Assembly (NCBI GenBank): GCA_963971305.1
Contig: OZ020306.1
Location: 41,871,512 to 41,935,511 of the forward strand
Reading direction: 5' to 3'
Length of the DNA: 64,000 bases
DNA from: Arcuatula senhousia
Lineage: Eukaryota > Mollusca > Bivalvia > Mytilida > Mytilidae
Positions 35,440 through 47,679 of the stretch are shown here, piece after piece. Both the position numbers and the translations under genes were made by a program. The notes below the pieces were generated by a model. That model saw only the letters and a list, made by a program, of their open reading frames with translations. It had not been told where the DNA came from and searched no databases. The stretch's first letter is position 1. Each line of letters begins with the position of its first letter.

Positions 35440-35845
35440 GTATATATCTGGAAATGCACATGAATGGGGGAAGAACATCTAAAGTGTAATGGAGACACAG
35501 GGCAATAGGTTATACGAGTTTTGATTGGAACTGAAAAATTAAAGAGAAGGGAAAGATGGAACAATTTATCTTACTTCGCAGGAGAACCTACGGGCCGTAC
35601 TCATATCTAAACTTGCAGAAGTGCTCTCTAGCGTTTGTTATATTTTGCGATTTTCCCTTACGGTACAATACTATCGTTTGTCACATGTGGACAGGTTTTC
35701 TGTATTATGGACTGCCAACAACTGCATGCAAGGTCACAAGGTACCCCAATACTTATGGTTGGTTCCCTAGCGTGACACCAGGATTCTGGGCGTTCCTTAG
35801 TTGATATTAGACGAGAAGCTAAACGCTATTTTGCACACATTGCTC
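35440..35845 (-). mobile_element. S repeat, diverged, inverted
   Basis: Recognisable by AACCTACGGGCCGTACTCAT, CAGGTTTTCTGTATTATGGA and ACCAGGATTCTGGGCGTTCC, and ACGAGAAGCTAAACGCT. It is more decayed than the copy at 30490. Confidence 0.5.
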
Positions 35846-35949
35846 AGATTTATGAAAGTTCTAGGTTATGAGTCTTCACTCAAGAATTTAACGGAAGACA
35901 TTATGTGCTTATAGACAAATATGGGATTTCGAACTCTCAGAAGAGTGCA

Positions 35950-36250
35950 GATGTTGGTTTGTCATAGAGTTTTGTCTTGCATGCTTCCTTTACCGGAATT
36001 GACTGTTGGCAACAACACGACGGGTGTGCGCAAGCAAGAACTGCTTACCCTTCCGGAGCACCCGAGTTCATTCTCGTTACGAATATAGAGTTAATTGATA
36101 TTCAGCAGTTTTTGCGTTATCTTGTTTTAAATGTCTGTATTATCCCTTTCTCGTTGGTGTTTGCTGGTTTTGTCTTCCCTTTTGACTTAATTTTGACATT
36201 CGGATGCCCCATTGGTACCTCTGCTTCTTCGACAGCAACTAAAATGGAAA
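35950..36250 (+). repeat. Family N repeat, copy 1
   Basis: It contains CTTACCCTTCCGGAGCACC and GTTTGCTGGTTTTGTCTTCC, then GCCCCATTGGTACCTCTGC. Inverted relatives are at 37370-37730 and 43980-44345, with fragments at 20700-20830, 42340-42480 and 50440-50600. Copies are decayed, and similar sequence is remembered as common in mussel genomes (unchecked). Confidence 0.45.
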
Positions 36251-36639
36251 TAATGGTAAGGAATTGGTAAGAAGTATACTACATTCCCTAGTATAGACTT
36301 AATTCGAACACATTCAAGCTCCTACAAAGCAAATAAAATTGAAAGTTTTAGACAAAAAGTAAAATCATATGTCGCATTACAATCATTTATGTCTACCCTA
36401 AATTGGGATATTTTGGTGTAGGGATATTCTGGCGGTTTCAGATTGAAATGGCCATGTCTGATTTTAAACTAGTTTAAACCTGGCACATTTTATATATGCC
36501 TGTCCAAATCCAGGATTCTTGAACAAAGCTTAAGTTTGTTCTCGTTGTTTTGGTGTTTTCTGTTCCGTGTTTATGAAGTGGGTCTTTCTTTGACTATTTC
36601 ACTACTGGATGTAAATTGTATGCATTTTTATTTGACCTT

Positions 36640-36785
36640 GGGCCAATCGCAAAATGGCGAGCAGCACCTACTGTCATCCTTGAAGGCTGCTGGTTGTTTT
36701 TCATTGTGGTCTTTCTGATTTTGTTTTCATGTGATCTGTATTGCGTAAACTTATTCCACATCTCATCATTTTCTATTCAAGTAGC
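36640..36785 (+). repeat. Family V repeat
   Basis: TTGAAGGCTGCTGG...CATTGTGGTCTTTCTG...AACTTATTCCACATCTCATC matches the other V copies. The flanking 36251-36639 and 36786-37369 hold nothing recognised. Confidence 0.6.
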
Positions 36786-37369
36786 GTTAGACCCATACAC
36801 TTACTTGTTCGCTAGAAACAACTTTTTTACTTTTTTTTAAAATTAAATTTAAATTAATGGAAATTTAATCAAGGAACAACAATTGTTTAATCCCAATTAA
36901 TCTATAAATACATGTATAGTAATACACATCGACACAAATATGAAAAGACAAAAATAGCTATAATGAAACAGATTTTTAGCATTGCAACAACAACCTGTTT
37001 CTCGGAATTTGTGCTTTACATACAAACATTTCTGCACATAATTTTAATCTCGATACTTCAAACAACCAAAGTACACCACGAGGGTAAGTTACTGCGGAAT
37101 TTGTTATGTCATTGCATAAAATATTTATTCTGATAAAACAACGAGAAATGCACTTGTTTTGAGATAAATATGTATGCATTAACTCTTTGTTGTCCAAATT
37201 TGAAGATTACGTTATTTGAATCCCTTTTCAAGATTATGAAAACATACCTAGTGTTTGTAAACATAAAAGGCAAAGTCCAGTTATTGTTTGTCGCGTACTA
37301 AAGAGCTTGTCTGCATAGACTATGAAAGAAGCTAAGGTGTACCAATTTTGTCATTGATTGTCGCAAGTC

Positions 37370-37730
37370 CGAAAAAGCCAAAAATCCCTAGACCTTAAAA
37401 CATCACAACAAAACCACACAATATGCAAAAGTACATATATGACACCTCAACTAATTAGCAATCTGAAACCAAGTAGAAACGAGTGTGAACTCAGGTGCTC
37501 CGGGAGGGTTCGCAATAGCACACCCGTTACGTTCTAAAAAAAAAGGAGATTTATTAATTGTTGGGCAAATCTGGTAAAGGACGACAACAATAACCCTCTA
37601 TGTCAAACCATCATCGATGCCCAACAGGGAAATAGAAATCGTGTGATTTTCTTCTTCAAGCAAGAGGTGTCTGCCGTTACATTTCTTGAGTGACGACAAC
37701 AACCGGGGAGCAACATAACCCTGGGTAAGC
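37370..37730 (-). repeat. Family N repeat, inverted
   Basis: AAAATCCCTAGACCTTAAAA and CATCACAACAAAAC, GGTGCTCCGGGAGGGTTCGC, and TTCTTGAGTGACGACAACAA are the inverted counterparts of N phrases. It has no intact frame. Confidence 0.45.
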
Positions 37731-38044
37731 GATTTACTTGTCAGCGTGACGCCCTAACGAGCTATCTATTATACGCTCAGAAATACCGAATTAGTTATGA
37801 TACGGAAATGCGAAGGATACATTCGCCTTTTAAAGAATAAAAGGCATGATACGTTTATCAATATAGCTGAATGTTTTAACTCTTAACATTCATTGTTCAA
37901 ATTTTTCTTTCTCTGGCCCAGTTTTCAAAGAAGAAAACCTTTGAATGTTGACTGATATCTGGTTCAAAACTGAACTTAGAAAAAAATGAATGTTGCACTG
38001 AAATCTGGTTCAATAATGAATAGCTGCTTAGTATTGGTCCACAA

Positions 38045-38420
38045 AAAAGTGCCCGCGCCAGAAACTAATGTTGGGTCAGGCCGCTTTGTCCACAGAGCGA
38101 CTAGGATTTGTGCCCGAGGTAATTGAATTGGATAGCTTTGTCAGCTTGCATGCCGAGGGTGTCAGACTACAAATTTGATTACCTGACCTTATCTACATGT
38201 ATAGCAGTGCACCGTGTTTGGAAAAAATGTCATGTTTCCCGCGCGGTATATAACAAGAACCGAAGGATAAGTAAGCTAAATTGTCAGACCCTACCCATCT
38301 CTCCTTTTCCCAGTGACAAATCTCATCTCCGATTGGCCTTGTCTTCTCATTTTCGTCATTTCATGTTCCATTTTGCTAATGTAGCCGAGTTTGCTATTTG
38401 GTGGAACAAAAACTAATTAA
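38045..38420 (+). mobile_element. S repeat, partial
   Basis: It contains GGGTCAGGCCGCTTTGTCCA, AAAAATGTCATGTTTCCCGC, GATAAGTAAGCTAAATTG and CATTTCATGTTCCATTTTGC. Head and tail are eroded. Confidence 0.6.
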
Positions 38421-38679
38421 TTCAGAGACAAAAGTGTGCTAAAGCGTATAAAATCAGTATAATTTAAACTAATGCAGGCACCAAAAAGATATGTCCTCCT
38501 TTGATGTTAAGCGCAAGAATCTCTGTAAAGTCTCGATTTGGCGAAGTGGATAAATACTAGATATTTTCGTTAATTAAGACGTTTATTGAAAACAGGAAGA
38601 ACAGTTGCTTGTTCAAGCCTTCAGACGAGAACCTTTAATCTTTCATTTTCATTTTAAAAAGATAAAAAGAGCGGATGAT

Positions 38680-39125
38680 TTGGTGTTTTACGGCCTTGCA
38701 ACGCTATATAGATTATTTAAAGGCGATGAACATGAAAAGGATGATAAAATGAACATGAAATGAGGATGATAAATGAAAATGGGGTAGGGTGGGAAACAAA
38801 AGGTACATTAAATTTTGAAGAACCACAGGAAAAAGGGAGACTTGGTTAGGGGCAGACAATTTATCCTATGTCGGTCCGAAAAGTGGTCTTTTATGTGCAT
38901 AAAGCGTGGCATTCTCTACACACGTTCGCCCACTATGGTCAGCGGTCAGGGTTTCCGTATGATAGACCTGAAAAACCCGCGGACGAGGTCAGCCACCTAG
39001 GGTACACACTTGGTCGCTCTGTAATCTGAGCACTGACCCTACGCCAGAATCCCAAAACCCTTTGTCGCCTCTTACGACAAGCAATGCTCTGCTGTGGGCC
39101 TGTTCCCCATCCGGGCTCCGAATGG
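38680..39125 (-). mobile_element. S repeat, near full length, inverted
   Basis: It begins GGTGTTTTACGGCCTTGCAA, has GGTCAGCGGTCAGGGTTTCC and GTCGCCTCTTACGACAAGC, and ends GGGCCTGTTCCCC at the head. It is the (ACTC)n subfamily, but the tail repeat is lost. Confidence 0.65.
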
Positions 39126-39745
39126 GACTATGGTACATTTTTATTTCCAAAGGTACTTTTCCTTTTTCTTTATTAAGAAAACTTATTTTCCGCTTTTTTC
39201 GGGCTTGAATAGTAAAGACCACAATTTCATTCTCGGCATTCATTTTCTCCTTTCACTTTGTTTATTTGAGTAGGGGATACTGTGTATTCACTACAGGTTC
39301 ATCAAACAAAACCGGAGGTGGTATGTCAACACTTTTTTTTTTGCATTTAAAAGCATTGATTGCATATTTAACCGGATTTGATGGCATCAGACGTCCCGTG
39401 TTTCTAAAGATTTTCCCGTAAGAAAAAAAAATGGGCAAAGTAAGTCAAGTTCACTTTTTTGTAATTTAATTTAAACATATTTATTGTCGTAAAATTACAA
39501 CACTGGATCGGATAAAAGTTATCACAACTTACATTATCCTTTCCATATATTACAATAAACATATTTTTAGTATTTACATACGTCAGCTATTTTATGAATA
39601 TACAAAAATCAATATCATTATCATATAAAGAGAGAAGACAGTCAAATACAATGTATTATAAAACTTTGAAATAAATGGAGAAAAAGATAAAGAAGAAAAG
39701 AAAACAGAAAAGAAAAGAGGGAAAAGGGGGGAGTATGTGATCAAA

Positions 39746-41165
39746 TTAAGTAAATCTCTTCGTCTGTTTAATATACTGCTGCGTTGCTGAAAAAATTTTT
39801 AAGTTGCTTTCTTCGTTAAGTATTTCGCTACCAAAAAGCAAAATTTCAATGTCGATAGTATCTATAAAATTTAATTTTCTTATCAATTCTGCACGATGAC
39901 CAATATATAGGGGACATTCTAGAAAGAAATGCATAGAATCTTCTAAGATGTGTCCACATCGACAACTCGAATCATTAGTCAAATTAACTCTAAACAGGTC
40001 TGCATTTAAATTACTTGATCTATGTCTAAGTCTAGTATGTAGTATATTTAGTAATCGGTTGCCAGCAAAAAAGTAAGATGGAGGTTTAAATAAATTCTTT
40101 TCTTCGAGTAACATTTTCTTAAAAAGATCATATGATACAGTGTTTCTCAGTGGTTCTTGCAGATGATTCCAGCTTTGAATAGTTGACGGGAAGAAAGAGT
40201 TGCTGTATAACTGTAGCCGTTGTCGGGGTATTTGAAATTCGTTTTGGTTTCGTAAATTTCTAATGTTATCTCTACGGAAGGGTGACAAGCAATCAATCAG
40301 ATATGTAGGACAGTTGTTGTGTTTTATCTTATGGAATAAATTAAGCTTTTTTCTTTCTCTTCGAGATTGGAGAGTTTCCCAACCAGTTTCAAAGTATAAG
40401 GATTCAATATTTGCAAACTTTGGAAGACCGGTTATGATTCTTGCAGCTTCGTTATGTATATATTCTAATTTGTTTCTATCTTGAACTGAACATCCATCCC
40501 AAAGCTCACAGGAATATTCTAAAATTGGAAGGATAAAGGTAAAATAAATCTTTTCAAGATTTTGTCTACTCAAGCTAAATTTAAATTTTCGAAGAACAGC
40601 TAATCGTTTTGAAGCGCTGTCTATTATATTTTGTATATGAATAGTCCATTTACAGTTAGAAGAAAATGTGACACCTAAGTGCTTATGATTCTCAACATTT
40701 TTTATACTCTCGTTGTTAAAAGTTATATTTAGATCATTTGCTCTTTGAGTTGAGAATACAACGCACTCTGTTTTGCTTGGATTGAAATTAACCAGCCATT
40801 TTTCAGACCAGAGTTGAATTTTATATAGATCAGAATTGAGGATAGCTTCTGTTTCATTTATACTGTTTGATGAACATAAAAGGGAAGTATCATCAGCGAA
40901 AAGGCGTGCCATACTTTCGGTAGTGTCAGAAATGTCGTTTATATAGATCAGAAATAAAAGTGGACCCAGAACAGATCCTTGAGGAACACCTCCTTTTATT
41001 TCACTCAGATCTGATTTAGAATTTCCAATAATTACTTTCTGCTCTCTGTTACTAAGATAGTTATTAAGCCAAAGTAGTAATCTTCCAGAGATTCCGTATG
41101 ATTTCAATTTTTTTAAGGAGTCCTTTGTGCCAAACCCGATCAAAGGCCTTTGAAATGTAACTTTT
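39746..41165 (-). pseudogene. Jockey/CR1-type LINE ORF2 fragment: reverse transcriptase, 5'-truncated and frameshifted
   Basis: A non-LTR retrotransposon reverse transcriptase remnant of about 470 codons. Motif A (SKAFDRVWHKGLL) is present at 41115-41157 but in a different frame from the rest, separated by a seven-A run (T7 at 41108-41114). After that comes one open frame with GGVPQGSVLGPLLFLIYIND, the catalytic LFADDTSLL, the thumb and WEKWLV-like region, and a C-terminal Cys/His cluster CRCGHILEDSMHFFLEC. The endonuclease and N-terminal RT are absent, and homology stops near 41165, as expected for 5' truncation during target-primed insertion. It is flanked by 3' UTR-like AT-rich sequence down to about 39470. 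The long surviving frame suggests recent insertion. Confidence 0.9.
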
Positions 41166-42039
41166 TTGTATATTGACAAATGACTTCTATTCAAACGTCC
41201 ATAAATTTCAGCTCAAACTGAATATTAACAATGGCTGTAAATTCTATTGTTTTCAAGTCTATAAATTTATACAATGGAGGATAAAAATCTAAAAGTTAAC
41301 GACAACAAGGCTACTGTCGTTTTGAAAAAAAAACAACTTGGATTAAAATGAAAAAAGAAAAGAAAATAGACATGGACAATTTTATTTATTTTCTGGCAGT
41401 GAAAAAGTGGGAAGGTGCTAGTTGTTTAGTTTGGCCATTCCATATTCTTAATTTCACAAACACGTTATGCAAGATAGTCTGTATTTTTTTAATGGCCGGG
41501 GTCAAGTTCAAGCCTTGAATATTTTTTTCAAACAAATTATCTTGGAAAACTCGTAATCTGAAAAATAAAGTAACTTGACCAAATGTGCTGTGGACAAAGG
41601 CAAATCGCTCAGTTATGGAAATGGTGCACCAATACCGAAAAACATACAAGCGCTAAATAATAAAAGCATTAACAAATGCGAGGGCACGAAATGGTATATA
41701 TATTTTTCTACTTATTTAATTACCCTATTAATCGGTTTACTTGAAATTTAAATAAGTACTTGTTATGGATTGTTATTAGTAGTGTAAAGATGTAAATCAA
41801 ATTATTTATACGTGTTGTAGCAATCATTTTACGTCTATATCGAAATATATGTAAATTAGTGAGCCTTAACATGAAATAGTTGACTCAGCAGCAATTCAGC
41901 AGTTTGGGAAAAAAGAATTTTGTAAGAAGATGGGGTAACACAATTTTACAAAATTCAAAAAGTAACATCGTCTTTGTCAAGAAGGTGGTCTTTCATTGCA
42001 CTTTAGGATTGGGCTTGAATCACATGTAGTTTATTTTCA
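41166..42039. other. Intergenic stretch, nothing recognised
   Basis: AT-rich sequence without named repeats or credible coding sequence. Confidence 0.4.
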
Positions 42040-42330
42040 ATCCAGGACCAATTGGAAACAGCGAACAGCGACCGCTGGTCACATTGAAGGCTGCGGGCTG
42101 TTTTCCATTGTGGATTATTTTAAATTATATTGTAGGTTGTGTCGTGTACACTTATTCCACATCTCATTATCTTCTATCGTCGCTGGTAATCCTAGCAACA
42201 CTATGTAGGTGATGAACATGAAATGATGCAATCTGAAGTTGATGGGAAGGGGCAAAATTTCGCCTATGTGATTCTTTTCAGTCAATGCCGTCTACAAAGG
42301 GGGTTTTTAAAGTGCATCAATGATGGATTG
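42040..42330. repeat. Family V repeat followed by an S fragment
   Basis: 42040-42190 is the best preserved V copy (GGACCAATTGGAAACAGCGA, GAAGGCTGCGGGCTG, TTCCACATCTCATTATC). 42195-42330 is an inverted S fragment (ATTTCGCCTATGTGATTC, GTCTACAAAGGGG). Confidence 0.6.
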
Positions 42331-42339
42331 AAAGATTTC

Positions 42340-42480
42340 TGTTTTTAATGTCCAGTCGACAGTATTTCAGATATAAACAGGACAAGAACGAATTGAATTA
42401 TGTAGACCAACACATGAAGGACGCATCATCCATAACACAGACCCAATATGGCATTCGAAAAAGGCCAATATACAACCACG
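42340..42480 (-). repeat. Family N fragment
   Basis: ACATGAAGGACGCATCATCC and AATATGGCATTCGAAAAAGG resemble pieces of inverted N copies. It is short and decayed. Confidence 0.3.
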
Positions 42481-42504
42481 AACAAAAACTAGTTTCTAGT
42501 AGTT

Positions 42505-42810
42505 AATTAGTAAGTTATTGCTTTACTCCCAAGCAGCACGATCTCGGCTATATCGAGGAGATGGACATGAAAGAACATGAAATAGTGATGAAATGGAGGA
42601 AATATGGGACAGAAGGCCAATTGGGTTGGAGAGTTATGACTGCCTGATGACCTCGGCATTCATTATGATATAGCAGTCCCATCCTGGGGCATATATCTAA
42701 GTCGCTTTGTGGGAAAAGCGGAATGAACCATGACAGGTTTTTGAGCAGACCTTTACGGACAAGCTAAGCGCTGCTGTGGTCATATTCGCCACCTGCAACC
42801 CATACAGGTG
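42505..42810 (-). mobile_element. S repeat, inverted
   Basis: TTATTGCTTTACTCCCAAGC, GAGGAGATGGACATGAAAG and AGGCCAATTGGGTTGGAGAG are followed by GACAAGCTAAGCGCTGCTGT and the head end ATTCGCCACCTGCAACCC. Part of the middle is deleted. Confidence 0.6.
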
Positions 42811-43169
42811 GACATGAACAAGACCGACCAATGTACCCTCAACGCACAAAAAACCAATGCCCTTAGAAAGTGTCAAAACGCTCGGCAAATATTTCGCTCA
42901 ATCTGGAAACCTTATCAATAGTGACTAGCAATGAAGAAACCTTACCTGAAATGACGCCTTGCAAAGTAGAAACACTAACTTGAGTAGGATATATCCAACC
43001 TTGAAAACCCTCAAATTTCAAATAAACAACCCTTGTCTGTGGAAAATGCAATGCTGAATTGTGGTTAAATCTAAACACAAGAGGAGACTAAAATGACAGA
43101 GAAACTCAACAGAAGGGAAAAAAAGGAAAGAAAGAAAGCGCTAAATCTGAGGAAAAGTAAATGTGGTCC

Positions 43170-43400
43170 CCGGAAAACTAATATGGCTAAAGTGACCTAC
43201 TATGATTAGCAGCCAGGCTTTTCGTATTATGGTCTGACGATTCCATGCACGAGGTCAGCCTATTCAGCAACTTAGTGTAAATGCCTTGATCGTTCCATGG
43301 GCTAAGCACTAAAGCGCCATGAGAATCTCAAGGTCTCTGGTTTCCCTGACGTCGGATAAAGCCCCTTGATCGACAGAAAGATGCCCGGTGTGGTTTAATA
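43170..43400 (-). mobile_element. S repeat fragment, inverted
   Basis: It contains AGCCAGGCTTTTCGTATTAT, ACGAGGTCAGCCTATTCAGC and GGGCTAAGCACTAAAGCGCC. Both ends are missing. The stretch 42811-43169 before it holds only decayed N-like pieces. Confidence 0.5.
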
Positions 43401-43494
43401 AATAATAAATGCATAAACCAGCGATTTAAAATGAAAAATAATGATTTAATGGAAGCAACAAAAGGCACCAATAGGGACATTAGAGTGTCAAAAG

Positions 43495-43978
43495 TCCCGT
43501 GCGGGGCCTAGGTGGCGAAAAGGCCCGCAGCAGAGCCTAGCTTGTCGTAAGAGGCGACTAAGGGTCTTGTGGTTCTTACGTCGGGTCAGTGCTCAGCCCA
43601 CAGAGCAACCAAGTGTGTAACCTTGGTTGCTGAATAAGGTGGTCCTCGTCTGCGGGGGTTGTCAGGAAATACGGAAACCCTGACCGCTGACCATACCGGG
43701 CCAACATGTGTGGAGAGTGCCACGCTTCATGCACGTAAAAGACGCCTTTGTGGACCGTCAAGTAGTGCACAACATAGGCTAAATTTTCCTTCCCTACCCA
43801 CCGATCCCCTTTTCCTGTGGTTCTTCAAAATTTACCGGACCTTTGTACCCCACCCTACCCTCATATTTCATATATCATCATCATTTCATGTTCATTTTAT
43901 CATCCTTTCCATGTTCATCGCCTGTAAATAACCTATACAGCGTTGCACGGGCTTACAACACCAACTCACTCACTCGAG
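43495..43978 (+). mobile_element. S repeat, full length, (ACTC)n subfamily
   Basis: This is the clearest copy. The head is GGTGGCGAAAAGGCCCGCAG, then CAGAGCCTAGCTTGTCGTAA and GAGGCGACTAAGG. The middle has GGAAACCCTGACCGCTGACC and CTTCATGCACGTAAAAGACG, then CATCATTTCATGTTCATTTT. The tail is CACCAACTCACTCACTC. It serves as reference for the family: about 480 bp, no coding sequence, simple-repeat tail. Confidence 0.75.
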
Positions 43979-43979
43979 T

Positions 43980-44345
43980 GTCAAAAGTCCGAAAGTGTAT
44001 CGACAACACCAGTAAACAGAAACGAGAACAGCACAAAAATACACAACAAATAAAAAAAACCACTACACATTATCACCGAACAGAAATCAATAACGCGAAC
44101 TCAAGACGTAACGAAAGAGCCCAGAGGCCCCGGAAAAGTAAGAAGACAAAACAAAACCCTAGGACAAACCTGCATCTACTCTCGTCTGAGAAACCCCATG
44201 TTTGTCTTTGAGCGTATGATGTCTTCCGTAAAATTTCTTGAGTCAAGACAGCAACCGAGAAGCAACAAAACCTTGTGTTAGCAGTTTATGTGTCAGACGT
44301 GACGCTCTGCCAAGGGAATCGAAGTCCCGCAAGCTCTGAAAACCA
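43980..44345 (-). repeat. Family N repeat, inverted
   Basis: ATCGACAACACCAGTAAAC, AAATTTCTTGAGTCAAGACA and TGACGCTCTGCCAAGG are shared with 37370-37730. It abuts the S repeat to its left. Confidence 0.45.
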
Positions 44346-44583
44346 AACGAAAGGAAATAATGCCTTTTTGGTTTTCTTTCATTTAACTTGAAAGACATTA
44401 CTCACAATCCGACTAATATATATACCCGGTTGCAGTGACTTAAAAAAATTAAGATAATATTCAGGGTTGAATTAAAGTCTTATCAATGCATTGAAGATTT
44501 TTGATTTACAGGGTGATTGTTCAAGTTCTCATTAAGTGTACTAAATCGACCTTTAATCATTAACTGATTCCAATTATAAATCA

Positions 44584-45227
44584 GGAGCGGTGTTCTCGAA
44601 AGTATCCTAAAATTTGTCTAAAGACGCGTCTAAAGTCAAATTTTGAGACCTAGTTTGGACCATCTTTAGACCATCCTAATCTGTTTCTCGAAACTATCTT
44701 AGACGCGTCCTTTGTTAGGACGTTCCAATATAGATTTAATACAATTTTTATTCAAACAAAATTTAATAATTTACTTTTTAAAGAATATATTCCTTTGTAT
44801 GTACACCAAAAGGGCTACGATTTGAATGCTAAAGCTAAAAGTCAACACTTTATTAGCTACAGTTTTTATTTTAAATTCATAACCCCGTTCTCCTAAAATA
44901 ATTAAAACAACATACAGGGTCATCGAAGTATGTGAAAATAAGTTCAAAGTTTAAAGATGCATGATGCCTTGAACACAAGTTAATCGATGATTAAATGTCA
45001 TTAGGTAAACACCAGGACAAAATATATTGAGTTATAGTGTATGAAATAAGTAAAATTTAAGATTGGATGGTCTAAAGACATCAAAATTGGTGTCTTAGTT
45101 TTTAATCTAAAATAAGACAAGAGCTTAAAATAGGACTGCTTCGAGAACACGACTTAAGACTATGGCGAGTCTTTAGACGGTCTATAGACACGTCTTAGTC
45201 CTAAGATAGCTTCGAGAACACCGCCCC
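44584..45227. mobile_element. Inverted-end MITE, about 640 bp
   Basis: The left end GGAGCGGTGTTCTCGAA and right end TTCGAGAACACCGCCCC are complements with one mismatch. Near both ends are repeated GTCTAAAGAC and CTTAGACGCGTC motifs, some mirrored. No target duplication is clear, so the superfamily is open. Confidence 0.75.
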
Positions 45228-46309
45228 AGGACTCATTGACTGATGGTTTGGTTCCAGATATGATTGGATGGAAGTCTACAAGCAAATTATTCAATGACTG
45301 ACTTCACGCTTAGAACGTGTGATGAACCAATGTTTCTTATAGCAATAAGCTTTTTTATTGAATGTACAAAAGATCTCTAAGATCTATTTGCGTTCACTTT
45401 ACGATAGGAAAATCTGTTAAAGTAATAGATTAAAACTATAGTTGTCCTTGAACCTAAAACTGAGTAACCTTAAAATTCTGGTAAAATAACATAATATTTA
45501 TTTATAAGATTGAATATAAAAGAGAGGATATTGTTAAACATAGGTCAAACTCATTGAATACTGTATTAAGCTTACATTGTATTTTTCGTATACAAGATAC
45601 CTTACAAAAAGGTAAGATTTTATATAAGCAGTTATAGTTAAAAACTGGTTTTACATGCATGTACATGTATTTTAAAAAGTACAATATTAAAAAAAAACCT
45701 AATTTAAATCGAAATCTAATTAATCAAGGAATTTAATCATACTTTTGAAAACGAATGAAGCAAACGAATTGCACAATGTGTATATGAATTAGCTTATTGT
45801 TGTCAAATCTACATTGGTTTTCTGAGAGTCTGTTTACGGACACACCAGGCACGCAGAAAGTGAAAAGAATTCAAAATTATGAAGTTAGGTCATCATGGTC
45901 ATGAAACAGCAAGTAAGCTTAATTGATGAAGACTGTGTTCTCTATATTTGTGTTTGCGACGAATTTTTGTAACAATTAAGCAGGAAGTGCTTACAATTCC
46001 CGAAACGTAAGTTAACTCTCTTTACGACAAGTAAGCTTGTGTTGCTGATTCCAGTTTGTTGTGTGTGTGTGTGTGTGTTGTCTGTTTCTTTGTGTTTTTT
46101 TGGTATTATTACCACATACCACTGTCCCCTTTAGACACATTTGTTCTACCACTGGAATCAATAGGTAGTATAAACAAATCGAGTTCCCTTCCTTTGTCCT
46201 TTTCTGAATCAAATTGCAATAAAAAAGTAATTAAAAAAAATTGTAAGTGAGCGAGTGGATCTCTCTAAATACGTTTGCCTTCTCTAATATGCTGCAGGTA
46301 GTTTTGTAG
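45228..46309. other. Intergenic stretch with a (GT)n microsatellite
   Basis: A perfect GT run lies at about 46059-46078. Otherwise it is AT-rich, with no gene or named repeat. Confidence 0.45.
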
Positions 46310-46470
46310 TTTCACCCAACAAACACCGCGCACGAGGGCTACCCTATTCAGCCATACAGGGTCTATACCTTGATACTTATGTGGAATCAGCGCAGACCCG
46401 CTAGTGGAATATCAAAATCCCCAGCTTCTTACGTGCTATGCTCTGCTGTTGGCCGCTCAGCTGGACATAA
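46310..46470 (-). mobile_element. S repeat fragment, inverted
   Basis: GCGCACGAGGGCTACCCTAT, TCAGCCATACAGGGTC and ACGTGCTATGCTCTGCTGTT are S head-proximal phrases in inverted form. Confidence 0.45.
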
Positions 46471-46709
46471 AAAAAACAACATAGATTATTATAAGATCTA
46501 TTATGTAACGCGTCTTGAATCTGGATCAAGTCATAATTTAATTTTAACAAAAATGTTTGTAGGTCAACGACCGGCAACATCAGTTTTAAATAGTTTCATA
46601 AATATAGAAACTGCGCTGCAGTTGCATTTTCGTTTTATTTTCAAATGACCCAGTATATGATATTGACAAGAAAAACGAAGTTATTTAGATAATGTCAATA
46701 GTAATTATC

Positions 46710-46925
46710 TTAGTATTGCTTTACTCCCAAACAACACAAAGTAGGCTACATCAGAGTGATGGACATGGAAAGGATTTCAGCTTGTTTGTATGTTGCTTTG
46801 GTCCTTATGGACGTAATTATGCTAATAAAGATTAAATAAACATGGAACAAAAACCCAATCGCGGAGGAGGGATGGGTAGGATCAGCATTGGGATCCTAAG
46901 GGTCATACTCTTATCTAGACCTGCG
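46710..46925 (-). mobile_element. S repeat fragment, inverted
   Basis: TATTGCTTTACTCCCAAAC, GAGTGATGGACATGGAAAGG and GGGATCCTAAGGGTCATACT match the tail-proximal half of the (AACT)n subfamily. Confidence 0.5.
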
Positions 46926-47069
46926 ATAAAAGAGTTGGTGTTTTACATCCTAGAATCAAGCTAAATCTTATATAAGGGCAATTCACATGCACGTGTTCAC
47001 ATGAAAAGGATGATAAAATTAACAAAAAAGATATGGAAAAGTATGGAGGGGGTATGATAAGAAAGTAAG

Positions 47070-47495
47070 GTGAGTGAGTGAGTGAGTTTATGTTAACACT
47101 ATATAGGTTTTATTTAAAGGCGATTAACATGAAAAGGGTGATAAAATGAACATGAAATGATGATGATAAATGAAATAGGGGATGGGGTAGGAAACAAAGG
47201 AACAGTATTGTTTGGAGACCACAGGAAAAGGGGAGAGGTGTGTAGGGACGGAATATTTATTTAGCATATGTGGTGCACTACTTGGCGGTCCACAAAGGGG
47301 TCTTTTACGTGCATGAAGCGTGGCATTCTCCACACACGTTGGTCCACTAGGTCAGTGGTCAGGGTTTCCGTATTAAAAACCTGACAATCCCCGCGAACGA
47401 GGGTCACCCTATTCAGCCACCTAGGGTACACACTTGGTCGCTCTAAAGGCTGAGCACTGACCGACGCCAGAATCCGAAGACCTTTAGTCGCCTAA
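47070..47495 (-). mobile_element. S repeat, near full length, inverted
   Basis: The tail GTGAGTGAGTGAGTGAG is followed by ATGAAAAGGGTGATAAAATG, GGCGGTCCACAAAGGGGTC, CGTGCATGAAGCGTGGCATT and CCTTTAGTCGCC. The head is cut. Confidence 0.7.
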
Positions 47496-47679
47496 GAAAG
47501 TAGAGAACAGTAAATTTTGGAGATCACAGGACGTGTATTAATAAAAGTGGTGGGTGGGGGAAGAAAAGTTAGCCTGAGTGGTGTATTCATTGAAAAAAAA
47601 GTTTAACCTCACCTGAAACCTAAATATAAAAAAAAACCATTTGTCCTTAACCACCGCCCCCTCATCCTTCGCTTCCTCG

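Noticed and set aside
35977..36270. 97-codon frame with hydrophobic C-terminal half
   Set aside because: It lies within a decayed N repeat that recurs elsewhere without an open frame.
43843..44211. 122-codon frame rich in Lys/Arg/Asn
   Set aside because: It runs across the junction of an S repeat and an N repeat, and there is no homology or start context.
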